From JAFGJQ01 sp964495075 (GTDB lineage: Bacteria; Planctomycetota; Phycisphaerae; UBA1845), in NCBI GenBank assembly GCA_964495075.1, contig CAZBUJ010000005.1, forward strand, positions 76,550 through 140,549: a DNA stretch of 64,000 bases, in the 5' to 3' direction. Position 1 is the first letter of the stretch, and each line of letters begins with the position of its first letter. The notes under the pieces were generated by a model. The model saw only the letters and a list, made by a program, of their open reading frames with translations. It searched no databases and was not told the DNA's origin. This document shows positions 31,571-42,155 of this stretch, piece after piece. Position numbers and translations under genes: made by a program.

Positions 31571-32131
31571 GGTCGAGGTAATCCTTTAGTGACGTCCCGC
31601 TGCCGCCGCCCGGCGAGGCCGGGGAGTGTACAGGAATCGCCCGTCGCGGTCGAGGCCGGCGACCCGCGATTCCCGAGGGGTCGCATGGTCGCCCGCTCGT
31701 CCGGGGTGGTTGACTCCGGTGAGCGTGGGGACGAGAGTCAAGCCGCCTCACGAGAGAGATGCCAAAATAGTGGCACTGTGCACTGGCTCTGTATTGAGGT
31801 CTGACTTCACGTGCGGTCATGGTGCGTCACCCCGGTGGTGCCGGAATCAAGCATGAGTGTCAAAGACTCATTTCCGATTCGTCGCGTCTGAAGCGCGGTT
31901 TTACAGCGAGCGGTAGTCCGACCCGCTCGTCGGAAATGCGCGGCGCCAAAGTATTGGCTTACACCCGATTAATCGCGCGACTTGCTTGCATCTCTCCGAT
32001 TCGGTGGTATTACCCAGTACAGAGGGGAGCACGTCATTCTTCATGTGCGCTGGGACTTCAACTCATGCCGGACGGGGTAGGAACCTGCGTCCAGCGCGAT
32101 CACGTCAACGCAATCGGAAGGAGGAGTCATT
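31571..32131. other. Gene-free region before the giant repeat-protein gene
   Basis: These 561 bases hold no frame with support. The last 20 bases contain a strong Shine-Dalgarno sequence, GGAAGGAGGAG (32115-32125), for the ATG at 32132. I see no confident promoter. Confidence 0.4.
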
Positions 32132-35100
32132 ATGAGTCGCACTTTCATGATGGTGTTGGTGATGATTGGCGTCACGTCGGTACCCGCGTATCGTGCCTAT
32201 GCGACGTGCTGCGGGTGATATGATTTCGAGAACAGGCGGTCCGCCTGTGACAACACGTATCAGACAATCGAGGAATGCGAGGAGGCGTGCTTTGCGGGAG
32301 GCTACGAATTCTACGTGTGGGACCCGGAGGGTGAATGCGCGTTGATCGGCGGGTGGTGGGTGTGCACCCGCCCCGACCGCCGCAACTGCTGTGAGTGTGT
32401 GCGATCGGCCACGGACCCCGAGCGGGCCTGTTACGAGGGCGGCTTCGATGAATTCGGCTGCGAGGAGATCATGGTCAAAGACGGAGCCGTCGACTGGGAC
32501 TACTGCGCGTTTCACGAGGCCGCACAGTGCCTTCCGGACGACACGTGTCGGCCCCTCGCGGAATACAAATGGGACCAGCCGCCGGTATCGGCGGAACCGG
32601 ATGACGTGTTTTACGGATGGGACGAGCAGTCGACCTGGTGGGACTTCGGCTTCACGGTGGCCGACGATTGGGTCTGCGTAACCGCCGACCCCGTTACCAC
32701 CATTCGCTGGTGGGGTTCGTTCCTGGGGTGGGACTACCCGTGGCTTCCGCCGCGGGAGGACTGGCCATGGCACTTTCATATCCTCATCTGGACCGATGTG
32801 CCGGGCGACCCGGCCGACCCCGCCTCCTTCAGTCACCCGGGCGTGGTCATCCATGAGATTCAGACTGCCCACGAGGCCTACACGGCGTCGTTCGCCGGTT
32901 GGACGTTCGATCCGCGGGCGGGCGAGTACGAATCGACGTTCCTCTTTGAACAGCTTCTCGAGCCGGAACAGTGGTTCTACCAGGAGCCGGCCGCTGAACC
33001 GACCGTCTACTGGGTGAGCATCGCGGCCTGTTATGGCGGCATGCCACCACCGACCGATCGTCCGTGGGGGTGGACCACCCGCCCTCGGAGCGCTCATACG
33101 CCCGCCCCCGATGACGCGGTGGTGATCACCGAGCCGCCCATGCCGGCGTTCGGAAGCGTGTACATAAGCGGGTGGCCCATTCGCTACCCGGCGGGGACCT
33201 CCTGGGACGTGTCGTTCGAGCTGGTTTCCGCGCCGGTCGGGCACGTGTCCAAGTGGGGGCAGCCACCCGATACATCGCTGCCGGGTCTGCCGGCCCATGA
33301 CTGGCTGGAGGGGCCGTTCCTGTTCAAGATCACGCTCGCGGACCAGTGGCAGTGCGAGGGCGGTGACGTCGCCGACCTGCACTGGTTCGGTAACTACGAA
33401 GTGGATGCATCCGGGGCGGAGCTGCGCGGGTCAGGCATCAACTACTTCCGCCTCAGCATCCACGAGAACAGTCCGGGCATGCCGTGGTGTTTGCCGTGGG
33501 AGCCCCCCGTATGGTTGACGGACGTCCCGTTCGATCAGGTGGCAGAAACCGACACCGGGCTGGTCAACAGCGAGGGGAGCCCCATCTATCGGTACGAGTT
33601 TCTGCTGACGGACCCGTTCCCGCAGTTGATCGGTGAGATTTACTGGCTGGACATCAGTGCGGTGTCGAACGACCCGGCCGATCCAGCCCAGTGGCGATGG
33701 CAGGAGGCGGGGCGGAACGTCACGCCCATCCTCTGTCCGGCCGCCGCTCGCACGGATCCCGGCCCGGGTACGTGGCAATCCATCGGCTGGCCCGACGGGA
33801 CGTACACGGATCTGGCGTTTATCGTCACGTCGCAGATCGACGAAGAGCCGTACACCAAGTGGCATCAGCCCCCGCATCCGTATGTCCCCGATGATGCTTT
33901 CCACGGATGGGACGAGTATTCGGTCTGGGGCGGCTATCAGATCGCGGCCGACGATTGGTACTGCGCCACCGAGGATCCGGTGACGGACATCCACTGGTGG
34001 GGCTCCTTCATCGACTGGTTGGAACCGTCGCCCCCGCAGTTGCCCGATCGATTCCACATTGCGATCTGGACGGACGTGCCGGCCGACCCCGGCGCCCCCG
34101 GCGACTTCAGTCATCCGGGCGAGGTGATTCACGAGATCGTCTGCGAGAACTACTCGTGGGAGTTCGTCGGATGGGATTTCGACCCGCGAGAAATCGACGA
34201 AGAGTGGACGCGCCCCCCGGAGGCGACGTTCAAGTTCGAGCAGGATCTGGCGGAGGCGGATTGGTTCTATCAGGGACCCGGTGAGAACATATACTGGGTC
34301 AGCATCGCGGCCGAGTACGATGCGCCGGTCGACCCCAGCTACCCCTTCGGCTGGAAGACGCGGCCGCGGGCGGAAGAGACGCCGGCTCCGGACGATGCGG
34401 TCATCATCAGCGCTCCCACGCGGCCAGGCGTGGGCGACGACTACGTGGCCGGCATGCCGATCGAGTATCCCGCCGGCACGTCGTGGGATCTCGCGTTCCA
34501 GTTGACCACCCGCGAGTTGCCGCAGGCGTGCTGCCTGCCGGAAGACGACGAGTGCGTCGACGTTCCGCCGTCCGAGTGCCTCGGGGATGAAGGGCAGCCG
34601 ATGGGGCCCGGCACGACGTGCGCGACCACGTTGTGTTGGTGCGACTGGGAGGCGGACGAGGAATCCAAGTACGTTCAGTTGCCGGATGCGACACCGAACG
34701 GCGTGGACGTCATGGTCGATTCGTCCGAGCTGCCACGGATCATGGCCGACGATTTCCCGTGTGCACGTCCGGGACCGATCACCGAGGTGCACCTGTGGGG
34801 TTCGTGGCTGCGCGACATCAAGGGAACGATAACCGAAATCGGACTCAGCTTCTGGAGCGACGTCCCGCACGGGCCCGATGGCTATTCGACGCCGGGCGAG
34901 GTCCTGTGGAGCCGCCACTTCGGCCCCGGCGAGTTTTCCGAGAAGCTGTATGCCCAAGTCGATCCGAGCGAATGGTGGTGGAACCCCCGTCCGGACGTCC
35001 GACCGATCGAGTTCGGGGACAGCCAGGTCTGGCAGGTCAGCATCTGCATGGACCCGGACGAAGCCTTCTACCAGGAGGGCGGAGCGGGTGAGCTGACCAT

Positions 35101-37300
35101 CTACTGGCTGGCGGTCACCGTCACGACGGACGGTGGGCGTTTCGGCTGGAAGACCCGCCAGTGGCCGGACCACTTCCGTGACGACGCCGTGTGGACCGAG
35201 GGGGAACTGCCGCCGTGGTGGCTCGAGCTGCGCTACCCATCCGGTCACCCGTATCACGGCCTGGAGGACGACTCGATCGATCTTGCCTTCGCCCTGGTTA
35301 CCGGGGAGCCGGAACTGTATTCCAAGTGGCTGCAACCACCGCACGGTGGCGGTGACGGTTTTGATGCTGCTTCCGATCTCTGGTGGCCTGAACCGCCGCC
35401 GAAGTGGGAGCAGCGTCCCGACCTGGACCTCCCGGGCCTGCCCGCTCATGACGAGGGAAGCCCCGATGCCGCTTATTCCCAGATCATCCTGGCCGACGAG
35501 TGGCGGTGCCGGGGCGGTGACGTGAACCGGCTCGACTGGTGGGGCAACTATGAGTTGGACGCGTTGGGCCAGGAGATCCGAGGGGCCGGCATCGACCACT
35601 TCCGCCTGAGCATCCACTTGTGTGGGGGCGGGGATCCCTGGTGCCTGCCGATGGAGCCCCCGGCGTGGGTCTTGGATGTGCCGTTCGACGCGATCCCGGA
35701 AGTGGACACCGGGTTGGTGAACAGCGAGGGCAGCACGATCTATTCCTATCAGTTCGCATTGCCGGAACCGTTCGTGCAGGAAGAAGGGATGTTCTACTGG
35801 TTCGACCTGACGGCCGTATCGGTGGACCCGATGGATCCGGCCCGATGGCGATGGCAGGAAGCCAACCGAAGTCCCGTCTTCCTCGGGCATGCCCCGGCCG
35901 CGCAAAGCGAGATACCCGGGCCGGCGGCGTGGCGGTCGATCACGTGGCCGACCATTCCGATCAGTTTCAGCGACATGGCGTTCCGGGTGTCTTCGAACGT
36001 GTTCGTCCAGGAGCCGGACCCGAACAAGGTCGTGGTCGATGATTTCATTTCGGATGGCCGTCCGATCGACGTGGTCAACTGGTGGGGCAGCTACCTGGAT
36101 GACCAGTACGCGCCGGACTCCCCGTCGACTTCGCCTTACGCGATGGACGGGTGGCTGATCAGTTTCCATCATGCGATGCCGTGGGCGGAGTGTCCGCCGC
36201 AGTTTGGCCCGGTGGATGCGCCGACGGCCTTGGGGGTGTACTATGCCCCGCTGGACGCCGTGTCGATCGCCGGACTGTTTATGGCCGATTGCTTCGGGCA
36301 CGGCGTGTACGAGTACATCGTGGATCTGTCCCGGTGCTGCCTGCTCTGCTCGGAAGTGGACCCGCGGACGGGCGACCGGCCGGCCCAGGTCGGTGTTTTC
36401 CGCGAGCGGCACGGGTTGCGGTACTGGCTCGGGATCCAGGCGGTGGCGGGCGTCACCTGGGAGCCGCCGGCGTGCGGGTTCGAGGATCGTATTCTGACCG
36501 GGCACTTGCCGTCGCCGGAGACGCCGGACGGGCACTTCTGGGGCTGGCACACCAGTCCGGAAGAAGCGATGCCCTTCGATCCGCTCGATGACGCGTGCAC
36601 GGGTACGATCACCAGTTTCGTTCCCGATCCGCCCGAATGCTGGGTGTATGACGAATGGGAGGCCCAGCCGTGGCTGTGCCCGGAACCGGCTCCCCCGCCG
36701 CCACCGGTGCACATGGCCTTCGCGTTGCTGACGTCCGTGGAACGCACGTACGTCGATGCGTACAGCGTGGGCCGGCACGATGCGTCCGGTGGTTACCCTG
36801 GTGGAAGCATCCCGTTTCCGATTGCCCCGATCGGCGGCGTGATGGAGCCGCGGGAACAGGTCGTCGGCGAGATGGCCTTCAGCCTGGTGTTTGCTGCGGT
36901 CGTCGATCCGGACGACTACACGGTGGAAGTCTGGCCGGACCTGGGTCTCACCGCGACCCTAGCCCCCGGGCCGGCGGAGAACGAGTTGATTCTGACGTTC
37001 GATGGCGTGTTCCCCACGGGGTGGTACGAGATCAAGCTACTCGAAGACCCGCTGCACTTCGCCGTGTTCGCGGTCTGCTACTCCCAGGGCGATGTGAATT
37101 GTAGTGGTGACACCACGGGTCTGGACCTCGCCGCGATTCAGAGCCCGGGCTCCTGGAACAAGGATCTGTCGGTGGCGGGTGTCAATCCGCGTGCGGACGT
37201 CAACCGCGACGGGCAGGTGACGGCCCTGGACCTCGCCAAGGCCCAGAGCCCGGCGTACTGGAACAAGCCGGTTCCACCGCTGCCCTGCATCTGTCCGTGA
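32132..37300 (+). CDS. Giant secreted six-repeat protein with in-frame TGA after the signal peptide
   Basis: The natural start is ATG 32132, behind GGAAGGAGGAG, giving a signal peptide MSRTFMMVLVMIGVTSVPAY. After CCG a TGA (32216-32218) interrupts codon 29. The same frame then runs open for about 1690 codons to 37300. The first methionine after the stop (32315) has no ribosome binding site or signal peptide. The mature part has a cysteine-rich head, six repeats of about 200 residues (starting near 32567, 33250, 33855, 34665, 35320 and 36002), each with motifs like KW-x-Q-P-P, ADDW-x-C, IHWWGSF and FHIAIWTDVP, and a C-rich insert at 34520-34665. The end is a dockerin-like pair (GDVNCSGDTTGLDLAAIQSP, ADVNRDGQVTALDLAKAQSP). 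The repeats are an uncharacterised planctomycete-type domain. If the TGA is real, the gene is dead or read through. Confidence 0.75.
32216..32218 (+). other. In-frame TGA stop at codon 29 of the giant gene
   Basis: The codons around it read TGC TGC GGG TGA TAT GAT TTC GAG. Frame before and after is coding by content. A change of TGG to TGA (one base) would restore CCGWYDFE. TGA is used as the normal stop by many genes in the window, so the genetic code is not changed. Confidence 0.7.
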
Positions 37301-37318
37301 CCGGCACACGACCGGCCG

Positions 37319-37347
37319 ACCTGACCGCGCCGGATGCGGTCAGGTTT
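37319..37347 (+). terminator. Hairpin terminator after the giant gene
   Basis: ACCTGACCGC (37319-37328) pairs perfectly with GCGGTCAGGT (37336-37345) around a seven-base loop, followed by only a short T run. It lies 18 bases after the stop codon at 37300. Confidence 0.7.
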
Positions 37348-37480
37348 GACAACGGACTTCTCTCGTACGGTCGCATCGCGGCCGGCGAGAGGGGTCCGTT
37401 TTGTACCGGGCCGAACCACTTCCACGGTACGCGGCGTCGTCGGGGCCTGCACCGGAGCATGTATTGCACGGTCCACGGGG

Positions 37481-37726
37481 ATGCTGCGCCGTCTGGTGAC
37501 CGACGTCATCATGCCGGACCTGAACGGGAAGCAGGTGGATGATCGGTTGAAGGCATCGATGCCGGGCCTGCGGGCGGTGTTCATTTCCGGCTGCCCCTCG
37601 GATGTGATCGCCCCTCACGGCGTGCTCGACGAAGGCGTCGAGTCCCTGCAAAAGCCGTTCACGCGTCGGCACTTGCTCAACCGCGTCCGTGAGGTGCTCG
37701 ACGAGCAGCGCGTTCCGCGCGGTTGA
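37481..37726 (+). pseudogene. Truncated response-regulator receiver domain
   Basis: The 81-residue frame matches the second half of receiver domains as found at the end of hybrid histidine kinases: LVTDVIMPDLNGKQ holds the phosphorylatable aspartate, AVFISGC the T/S switch region, and GVESLQKPFTRRHLLNRVREVL the conserved lysine and last helix. The first strand and the acidic pair that bind Mg2+ are missing, and the sequence before 37481 is unrelated. It is most likely the tail of a lost kinase gene. No kinase or output domain is nearby. Confidence 0.65.
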
Positions 37727-37820
37727 TTCCCACCGGTCGTGCAGCCTGTGTACCGGGTGAATCGCAGGCCCGCGCTATTTGGGCAGGGCGCGGTGGAGCC
37801 CCGGTTTGCACGGAGGAGCC

Positions 37821-38357
37821 ATGATGAGCCGCATCGGCCCACGCAGTGCCGCGATCGTCGTTTGCGTGATCGGCTCGGCGTCGCCCCGTTCGGCACCGGT
37901 CGGTGGGCACAAGTTGCCGTACGTGCCCGAGCAGGCGGACCCGCTGATGGCGGAGATGGAGGCGACCGACCGTGCAGCCGCGGCCGGGCGGCAGGCCGAG
38001 ACGCGACGGAGCCGCGGCGACCCGGCGGTGCGGAAGCAGGCATGAAAAGCGCGGCAGACTGAATTCGACTTCATCGGGATCGAGGTTCCGAATTCGGTCG
38101 ACGTGTTCAAGCCCGCGTTTCACTTTCCGCCGGCCCACCAGTTCGGCACGGGAGACTGCTGATCCTCCCGCACGACCTCGTTCGTGGAATCGGAAGTGTA
38201 CCGGGACGCCGTCGCGGCGGTGGTGGCGATGTTCCGGAGTCGCGAGTCGCAACGAGACACGAGCGAGCGAATGGCCGGCGTGGGCCGCGGCGCCGACGAC
38301 ACGTTCCATCCGGAGGCCGGCTCCCTTTTGTCTGGTTCGCGCGCTGGCACTCGGTAG
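37821..38357 (+). pseudogene. TGA-interrupted reading frame, possibly a decayed secreted-protein gene
   Basis: A frame starting at ATG 37821 (behind GGAGGAG) encodes 74 residues with a hydrophobic N-terminal segment (MMSRIGPRSAAIVVCVIG), stops at a TGA (38043-38045), continues for 37 codons with coding-like composition (EFDFIGIEVPNSVDVF), stops again at TGA (38160-38162), and continues about 60 codons to a TAG (38355-38357). All three parts share one frame and high G/C in third positions. No family is recognised. Stop-free stretches of this length also occur by chance in GC-rich DNA, so this may be nothing. Confidence 0.3.
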
Positions 38358-38437
38358 GGCTCGGGGTATGCTATGCCGCACGCGGGCAGCGTCGCACGTG
38401 GCCAGCCGTGGCGGTGGCAAAGTGAGGTCTTCGGCCG

Positions 38438-39895
38438 ATGGGTGAAGCGGGTTCCATTGCGATCGTGGCGCTGGTGGCGGACCTGGCCATTCGGATCGGG
38501 TTGTCGCTGCGCATCATCATGCGGCGGATTCCGGTGGGCGTCTCGCTGGCCTGGCTGACCATCGTGCTCATCGTGCCGCTGTTCGGTGCGGTACTGTATC
38601 TCCTCCTGGGCGAGATGCGGCTGGGTGGCCGCCGGGCCCGTCGCGCCGAGACCATCCACGAACCGTACATTGAGTGGCTGGAGAATCTCCACGGGCGTCA
38701 TCCGGACGTGCACTCGATCGTGGGAGGCGATTTCGAGCCGCTGGCCCGCCTGGCCGACACGGTGACCGGCATCCCGCCATTGCCGGGCAACGCGCTGCAA
38801 CTGTTCCATGACAGCGCGACCGCCTTTCGAGCGATGATCAGCGACATCGATGGGGCCAAGCGGACCTGCCACCTCGAGTTCTATATCTGGAGTTGCGGTG
38901 GGGCGGCGGACGAAGTGGCCGAGGCGCTGCGGCGGGCGGCGAGCCGGGGGGTCATCTGCCGCATGCTCGTCGACGCAGTCGGCAGCAACGCGTTTCTTCG
39001 CAGCCGCTGGGTCTCGCGGCTGCGTGGAGACGGTGTCGACGTGCGGGCCGCGTTGCCGGTGGGTCTTCTTCGCATGCTGTTCTTCCGCCTCGACCTGCGC
39101 AACCACCGGAAAATCGTGGTGATCGACGGGGAAGTCGCGTACACCGGCAGCCTGAACCTCGCCGACCCCGCCTACTTCAAGCTGACCGCCGGCGTGGGCC
39201 AGTGGGTGGACGCGATGGCCCGGCTGCGCGGGCCGGGCGTCGAGGCGCTGGCCATCACGTTTCTCGAGGACTGGCAACTTGAGACCGGGCATTCACTTGA
39301 GAACCTGGTGAAGATGAGCGACGTGCACGCGCTTCCGCGCCAGGGGCAGTCCACGGTGCAGGTCGTCCCCTCCGGACCGATGGTGCGTCCGGAGGTGGCC
39401 CGCGACGTGCTCCTGATGGCCTTGTACTCCGCCCGCCGGGAGTTGATCCTGACCACCCCCTATTTCGTTCCGGACGAAGCGATGCTGACGGCGCTCAAGT
39501 CGGCGGCCGGCCGCGGGGTCGCCGTGACGCTGATCCTGCCCGCGAAAGTGGATTCCCGGCTGGTGCGGTACGCCAGCCGGGCCCAACTGGACAACCTCCT
39601 TGCGGCGGGTGTGCGGGTGGAGTTCTTCGGTGCGGGGTTGTTGCACACCAAGTCGATCACGATCGATCAGGAATGCAGCCTGTTCGGCTCGCTGAATCTG
39701 GACCTGCGCAGCTTAAAGCTGGACTTCGAGATCACGCTCGTCGTCTACGACAAAGAGTTCACGTCGCGGTTGCGCCAGCTCCAGTTCGCGTATATCGAGC
39801 AATCGAGGACGATCGATCTGTACACCTGGCGACAACGGCCGTTCCGCCATCGACTGACCGACAACGTGGCCCGGCTGCTCTCGCCGCTCCTGTAG
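38438..39895 (+). CDS. cls: Cardiolipin synthase-like phospholipase D family protein
   Basis: The 485-residue protein has an N-terminal membrane part with two hydrophobic helices (about residues 5-25 and 38-58, including LTIVLIVPLFGAVLYLLLGE). Two phospholipase D domains follow with the H-K-D motifs: NHRKIVVIDGEVAYTGSLNL at about residue 221 and LLHTKSITIDQECSLFGSLN at about residue 402. This is the usual layout of bacterial cardiolipin synthase, which joins two phosphatidylglycerol molecules into cardiolipin at the inner membrane. A different phosphatidyl transfer reaction cannot be excluded. Start ATG 38438 gives the standard membrane opening. Confidence 0.9.
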   Translation: MGEAGSIAIVALVADLAIRIGLSLRIIMRRIPVGVSLAWLTIVLIVPLFGAVLYLLLGEMRLGGRRARRAETIHEPYIEWLENLHGRHPDVHSIVGGDFEPLARLADTVTGIPPLPGNALQLFHDSATAFRAMISDIDGAKRTCHLEFYIWSCGGAADEVAEALRRAASRGVICRMLVDAVGSNAFLRSRWVSRLRGDGVDVRAALPVGLLRMLFFRLDLRNHRKIVVIDGEVAYTGSLNLADPAYFKLTAGVGQWVDAMARLRGPGVEALAITFLEDWQLETGHSLENLVKMSDVHALPRQGQSTVQVVPSGPMVRPEVARDVLLMALYSARRELILTTPYFVPDEAMLTALKSAAGRGVAVTLILPAKVDSRLVRYASRAQLDNLLAAGVRVEFFGAGLLHTKSITIDQECSLFGSLNLDLRSLKLDFEITLVVYDKEFTSRLRQLQFAYIEQSRTIDLYTWRQRPFRHRLTDNVARLLSPLL

Positions 39896-40355
39896 ATCGC
39901 CGTCGGCAGCGCGATGCGCGGCCTCGATCCGAGAGTGGCGATTCCCCGGCCGAGCCGATGACGCGCCGCCCGGGTCGGGCTCGCCTTGGAGGTTCTCGCG
40001 CCTTCTCGATCGGGACGAGAAGTCCCGCGACCTGGGGGCTGCTTGACGCTGGCGACGGGTCCTGTAGCATCAGGCCACGTTTGCGGCCGGGCCGGCAGTG
40101 AAGGATCATGTCAGTGGACGTCGAGGGCGGTTGACGCCATCGTGGAAGACGTATGGACAGGCGGAGACCCGGGAGAGGTCCGCGATTCCCCCGCGATGGA
40201 TGGCAACGGCGGCGGTGACGACGGTGGGCCGTTCTGCGATCTTTGAGCAGGAAGAGTACCGGTGAGGACGCTGATGGTCGTGCCGGTGGCGGTGGGTGTG
40301 TTGAGTGCAAGGCCAGGCGGGGCTTGACCCGGTTTCGCCGGCAAGGGGTAGATCG
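39896..40355. other. Gene-free region between cls and carbonic anhydrase genes
   Basis: No frame in these 460 bases has a start signal or family likeness on either strand. The region is GC-rich without repeats that I can see. Confidence 0.4.
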
Positions 40356-40976
40356 ATGGACAGGTTGATCCGAGGGGTTGCGGTGTTTCACCGGCAGGTG
40401 TTTCCGCGGTTGCAGGCCCTCTTCCGCAAACTGGAAAAGGGCCAGAAGCCCATCACGCTGTTCATCACGTGCTCGGACTCGCGCGTGGTGCCGAACCTGA
40501 TCACACAGACGAACCCGGGCGACCTGTTGGTCATGCGGACGGCCGGGAACATCGTGCCCCGCTACTCCTCGTCACCCACCGCGGAGGGGGCCACCATCGA
40601 ATACGCCGTGAAAGCCCTGGGCGTGCGGCACATCGTAGTCTGCGGACATTCCTGGTGCGGTGCGATGCAAGGGCTGTTGTCGCCGGAGAGTCTCGAGAGC
40701 ATGCCCATCGTAGCCGGCTGGGTCAAGAAAGCGGATGCCGCCCGCCGGGCGGTCGCCAGGGTCGCCCCGCGGGCGACGGGCGGGGAACTGATGGATCGGC
40801 TCGTCGAGCAAAACGCGTTGCTCCAGTTGGAGCATCTGCGTTCGCACCCGTCGGTCGACGAGGCCGAGTCGAGGGGCCGGCTGACGTTGCACGCCTGGTT
40901 GTACCGGTTCGAGACGGGCGAGGTTCTCCGGCACGATCGGGAACAAAACCGTTTCGTGCCCCTCGCGGATGGGTAG
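40356..40976 (+). CDS. Beta-class carbonic anhydrase
   Basis: The 206-residue enzyme catalyses hydration of CO2 to bicarbonate. It has the zinc and catalytic residues of the beta class: CSDSR (Cys39, Asp41, Arg43), and GHSWCGAM (His98, Cys101). TAGNIVPRY and EYAVKALGVRHIVVCGH are further signature pieces. The length is normal for the family. ATG 40356 is preferred to an upstream start because it gives the conserved beginning. The ORF continues cleanly to a TAG. There is no visible link to the BMC locus. Confidence 0.93.
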   Translation: MDRLIRGVAVFHRQVFPRLQALFRKLEKGQKPITLFITCSDSRVVPNLITQTNPGDLLVMRTAGNIVPRYSSSPTAEGATIEYAVKALGVRHIVVCGHSWCGAMQGLLSPESLESMPIVAGWVKKADAARRAVARVAPRATGGELMDRLVEQNALLQLEHLRSHPSVDEAESRGRLTLHAWLYRFETGEVLRHDREQNRFVPLADG

Positions 40977-41564
40977 GGGACGCCGCAGGCGATCCTGGCC
41001 GCGGCCGACGGCCGCGTGCGCGTGCCGACACACCTCCATACCGCGGACGATCCGCCCGGCGGGAAGCATCCCGCGAATCTCCGCCATGAAGGCATCGCGG
41101 CTCGGCCCGCGGCGCCGGGAACCATCTTCCTGGACAGCACGATGCGCACGGCGCCGTAGCCGTCGAGGGTGACCGTAGCGTAGCGATCGATGTCCACCAT
41201 GAACGTCTGCAGGTCCGTGGTGTACAGCCTCAACCACGGCGGCGCGTTCCTGCCAATCGTGATCGCTCCTGAGTACACTCCCCGTGGCCCTGATCGAGGG
41301 CACCGCGTATCTTCCTGCCAGGCCGACCGGTTCGCTCGGACAGTGTATTCCGGACCGGGGCGGGTCCGTTGCCGTTCGTCAAACGGATCGAGCAGGGACG
41401 CGCTGCCGCCCGTCCCGGCGCGAGAGCGGACTTTGCCGGACTGCAATAACCTGCCGGGCTTGCGGAATAAACATGACAGTTGCACGATCCGGTGGGCGGG
41501 CGGGCCGCCCCCGGCGTGCGGGGCGGGATATCAAACCGCCTGGCTTCACGGTGAGGCGGCCAGG
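40977..41564. other. Intergenic region with a possible minus-strand gene remnant
   Basis: Most of these 588 bases have no gene. On the minus strand the frame from about 41280 down to 41110 reads like real protein (APPWLRLYTTDLQTFMVDID, then DGYGAVRIVLSRKMVPG), and a continuation is found in another frame (AFMAEIRGMLPAGRIVRGME at about 41100-41030), as if a small gene had been broken by a frameshift. It has no start codon that I can support. Confidence 0.35.
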
Positions 41565-42155
41565 ATGGGTAAGACGAATCCAACGGGTCGAGAACGGTCA
41601 TCCGAGCAGTTCCTGGCTCTGCTCGAACCGATCCGCGACTCGCTGTACCGCTACGCCAAGCACACAGCGTGGCGCGACGACCTGGGCGAGGAGATCGTGC
41701 AGGAGGCCGTCATGACGGCCTGGCGCGAGTTTGATCGCTATCAGCCCGGCACGAACTTCCGGGCCTGGGTGTTCAAGATCCTGGTCAACACGAGTTACCG
41801 CCTCAACAAGCGAGTCGCCCGCAAGCGGGAGGTCCCGTTGGACGATGCGGCCGGCGATCTGAGCATGGTGTTGGAGCGGGAAGAAGCGTGGTCGCATCTG
41901 CTGGCCGACCAGGCCGCGCTGGAGCAGTTGCTTGACGAGCGACTGGTTCGTGCGCTGCGGGCTCTGGGAGAGGAGGAACGGCATTGCCTGCTTCTGCGGT
42001 TGCTCGAAGACTTGCCGTACAAGGAGATCGCGACCATGTTGGGCATCCCGCTCGGGACGGTCATGTCGCACGTGCATCGGGCACGGATTCGACTTCGTGA
42101 AGTGCTTGCCGGGCTGGCCGTCGAGTACGGGCTGATCGAGGAGGCCGCATCATGA
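41565..42155 (+). CDS. ECF-type sigma factor
   Basis: The 196-residue protein is an extracytoplasmic-function sigma factor. Region 2 covers about residues 12-85 (RDDLGEEIVQEAVMTAWREF, GTNFRAWVFKILVNTSYRL). Region 4 is about residues 125-185 with LGEEERHCLLLRLLEDLPYK, EIATMLGIPLGTVMSHVHRA and a helix-turn-helix that contacts the -35 element. The TGA stop overlaps the ATG of the following zinc-finger anti-sigma gene (ATGA), so the pair is translationally coupled. Start ATG 41565 gives the usual opening; its target genes are unknown but the large metalloprotease follows the pair. Confidence 0.93.
   Translation: MGKTNPTGRERSSEQFLALLEPIRDSLYRYAKHTAWRDDLGEEIVQEAVMTAWREFDRYQPGTNFRAWVFKILVNTSYRLNKRVARKREVPLDDAAGDLSMVLEREEAWSHLLADQAALEQLLDERLVRALRALGEEERHCLLLRLLEDLPYKEIATMLGIPLGTVMSHVHRARIRLREVLAGLAVEYGLIEEAAS

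Noticed and set aside
33431..36778. 1115-codon minus-strand frame inside the giant protein gene
   Set aside because: Arg-rich antisense of the repeats; the plus strand shows periodic conserved motifs and dockerin-like ends.
37301..37480. Start of the receiver-domain frame at 37334
   Set aside because: The N-terminal residues of that frame do not resemble a receiver; only the part from 37481 does.
32216..38162. TGA read as an amino acid (code change or selenocysteine)
   Set aside because: Many intact genes in the window end with TGA, and no selenocysteine element or selenoprotein motif (for example U-x-x-C at a redox site) is visible around the in-frame TGA codons.
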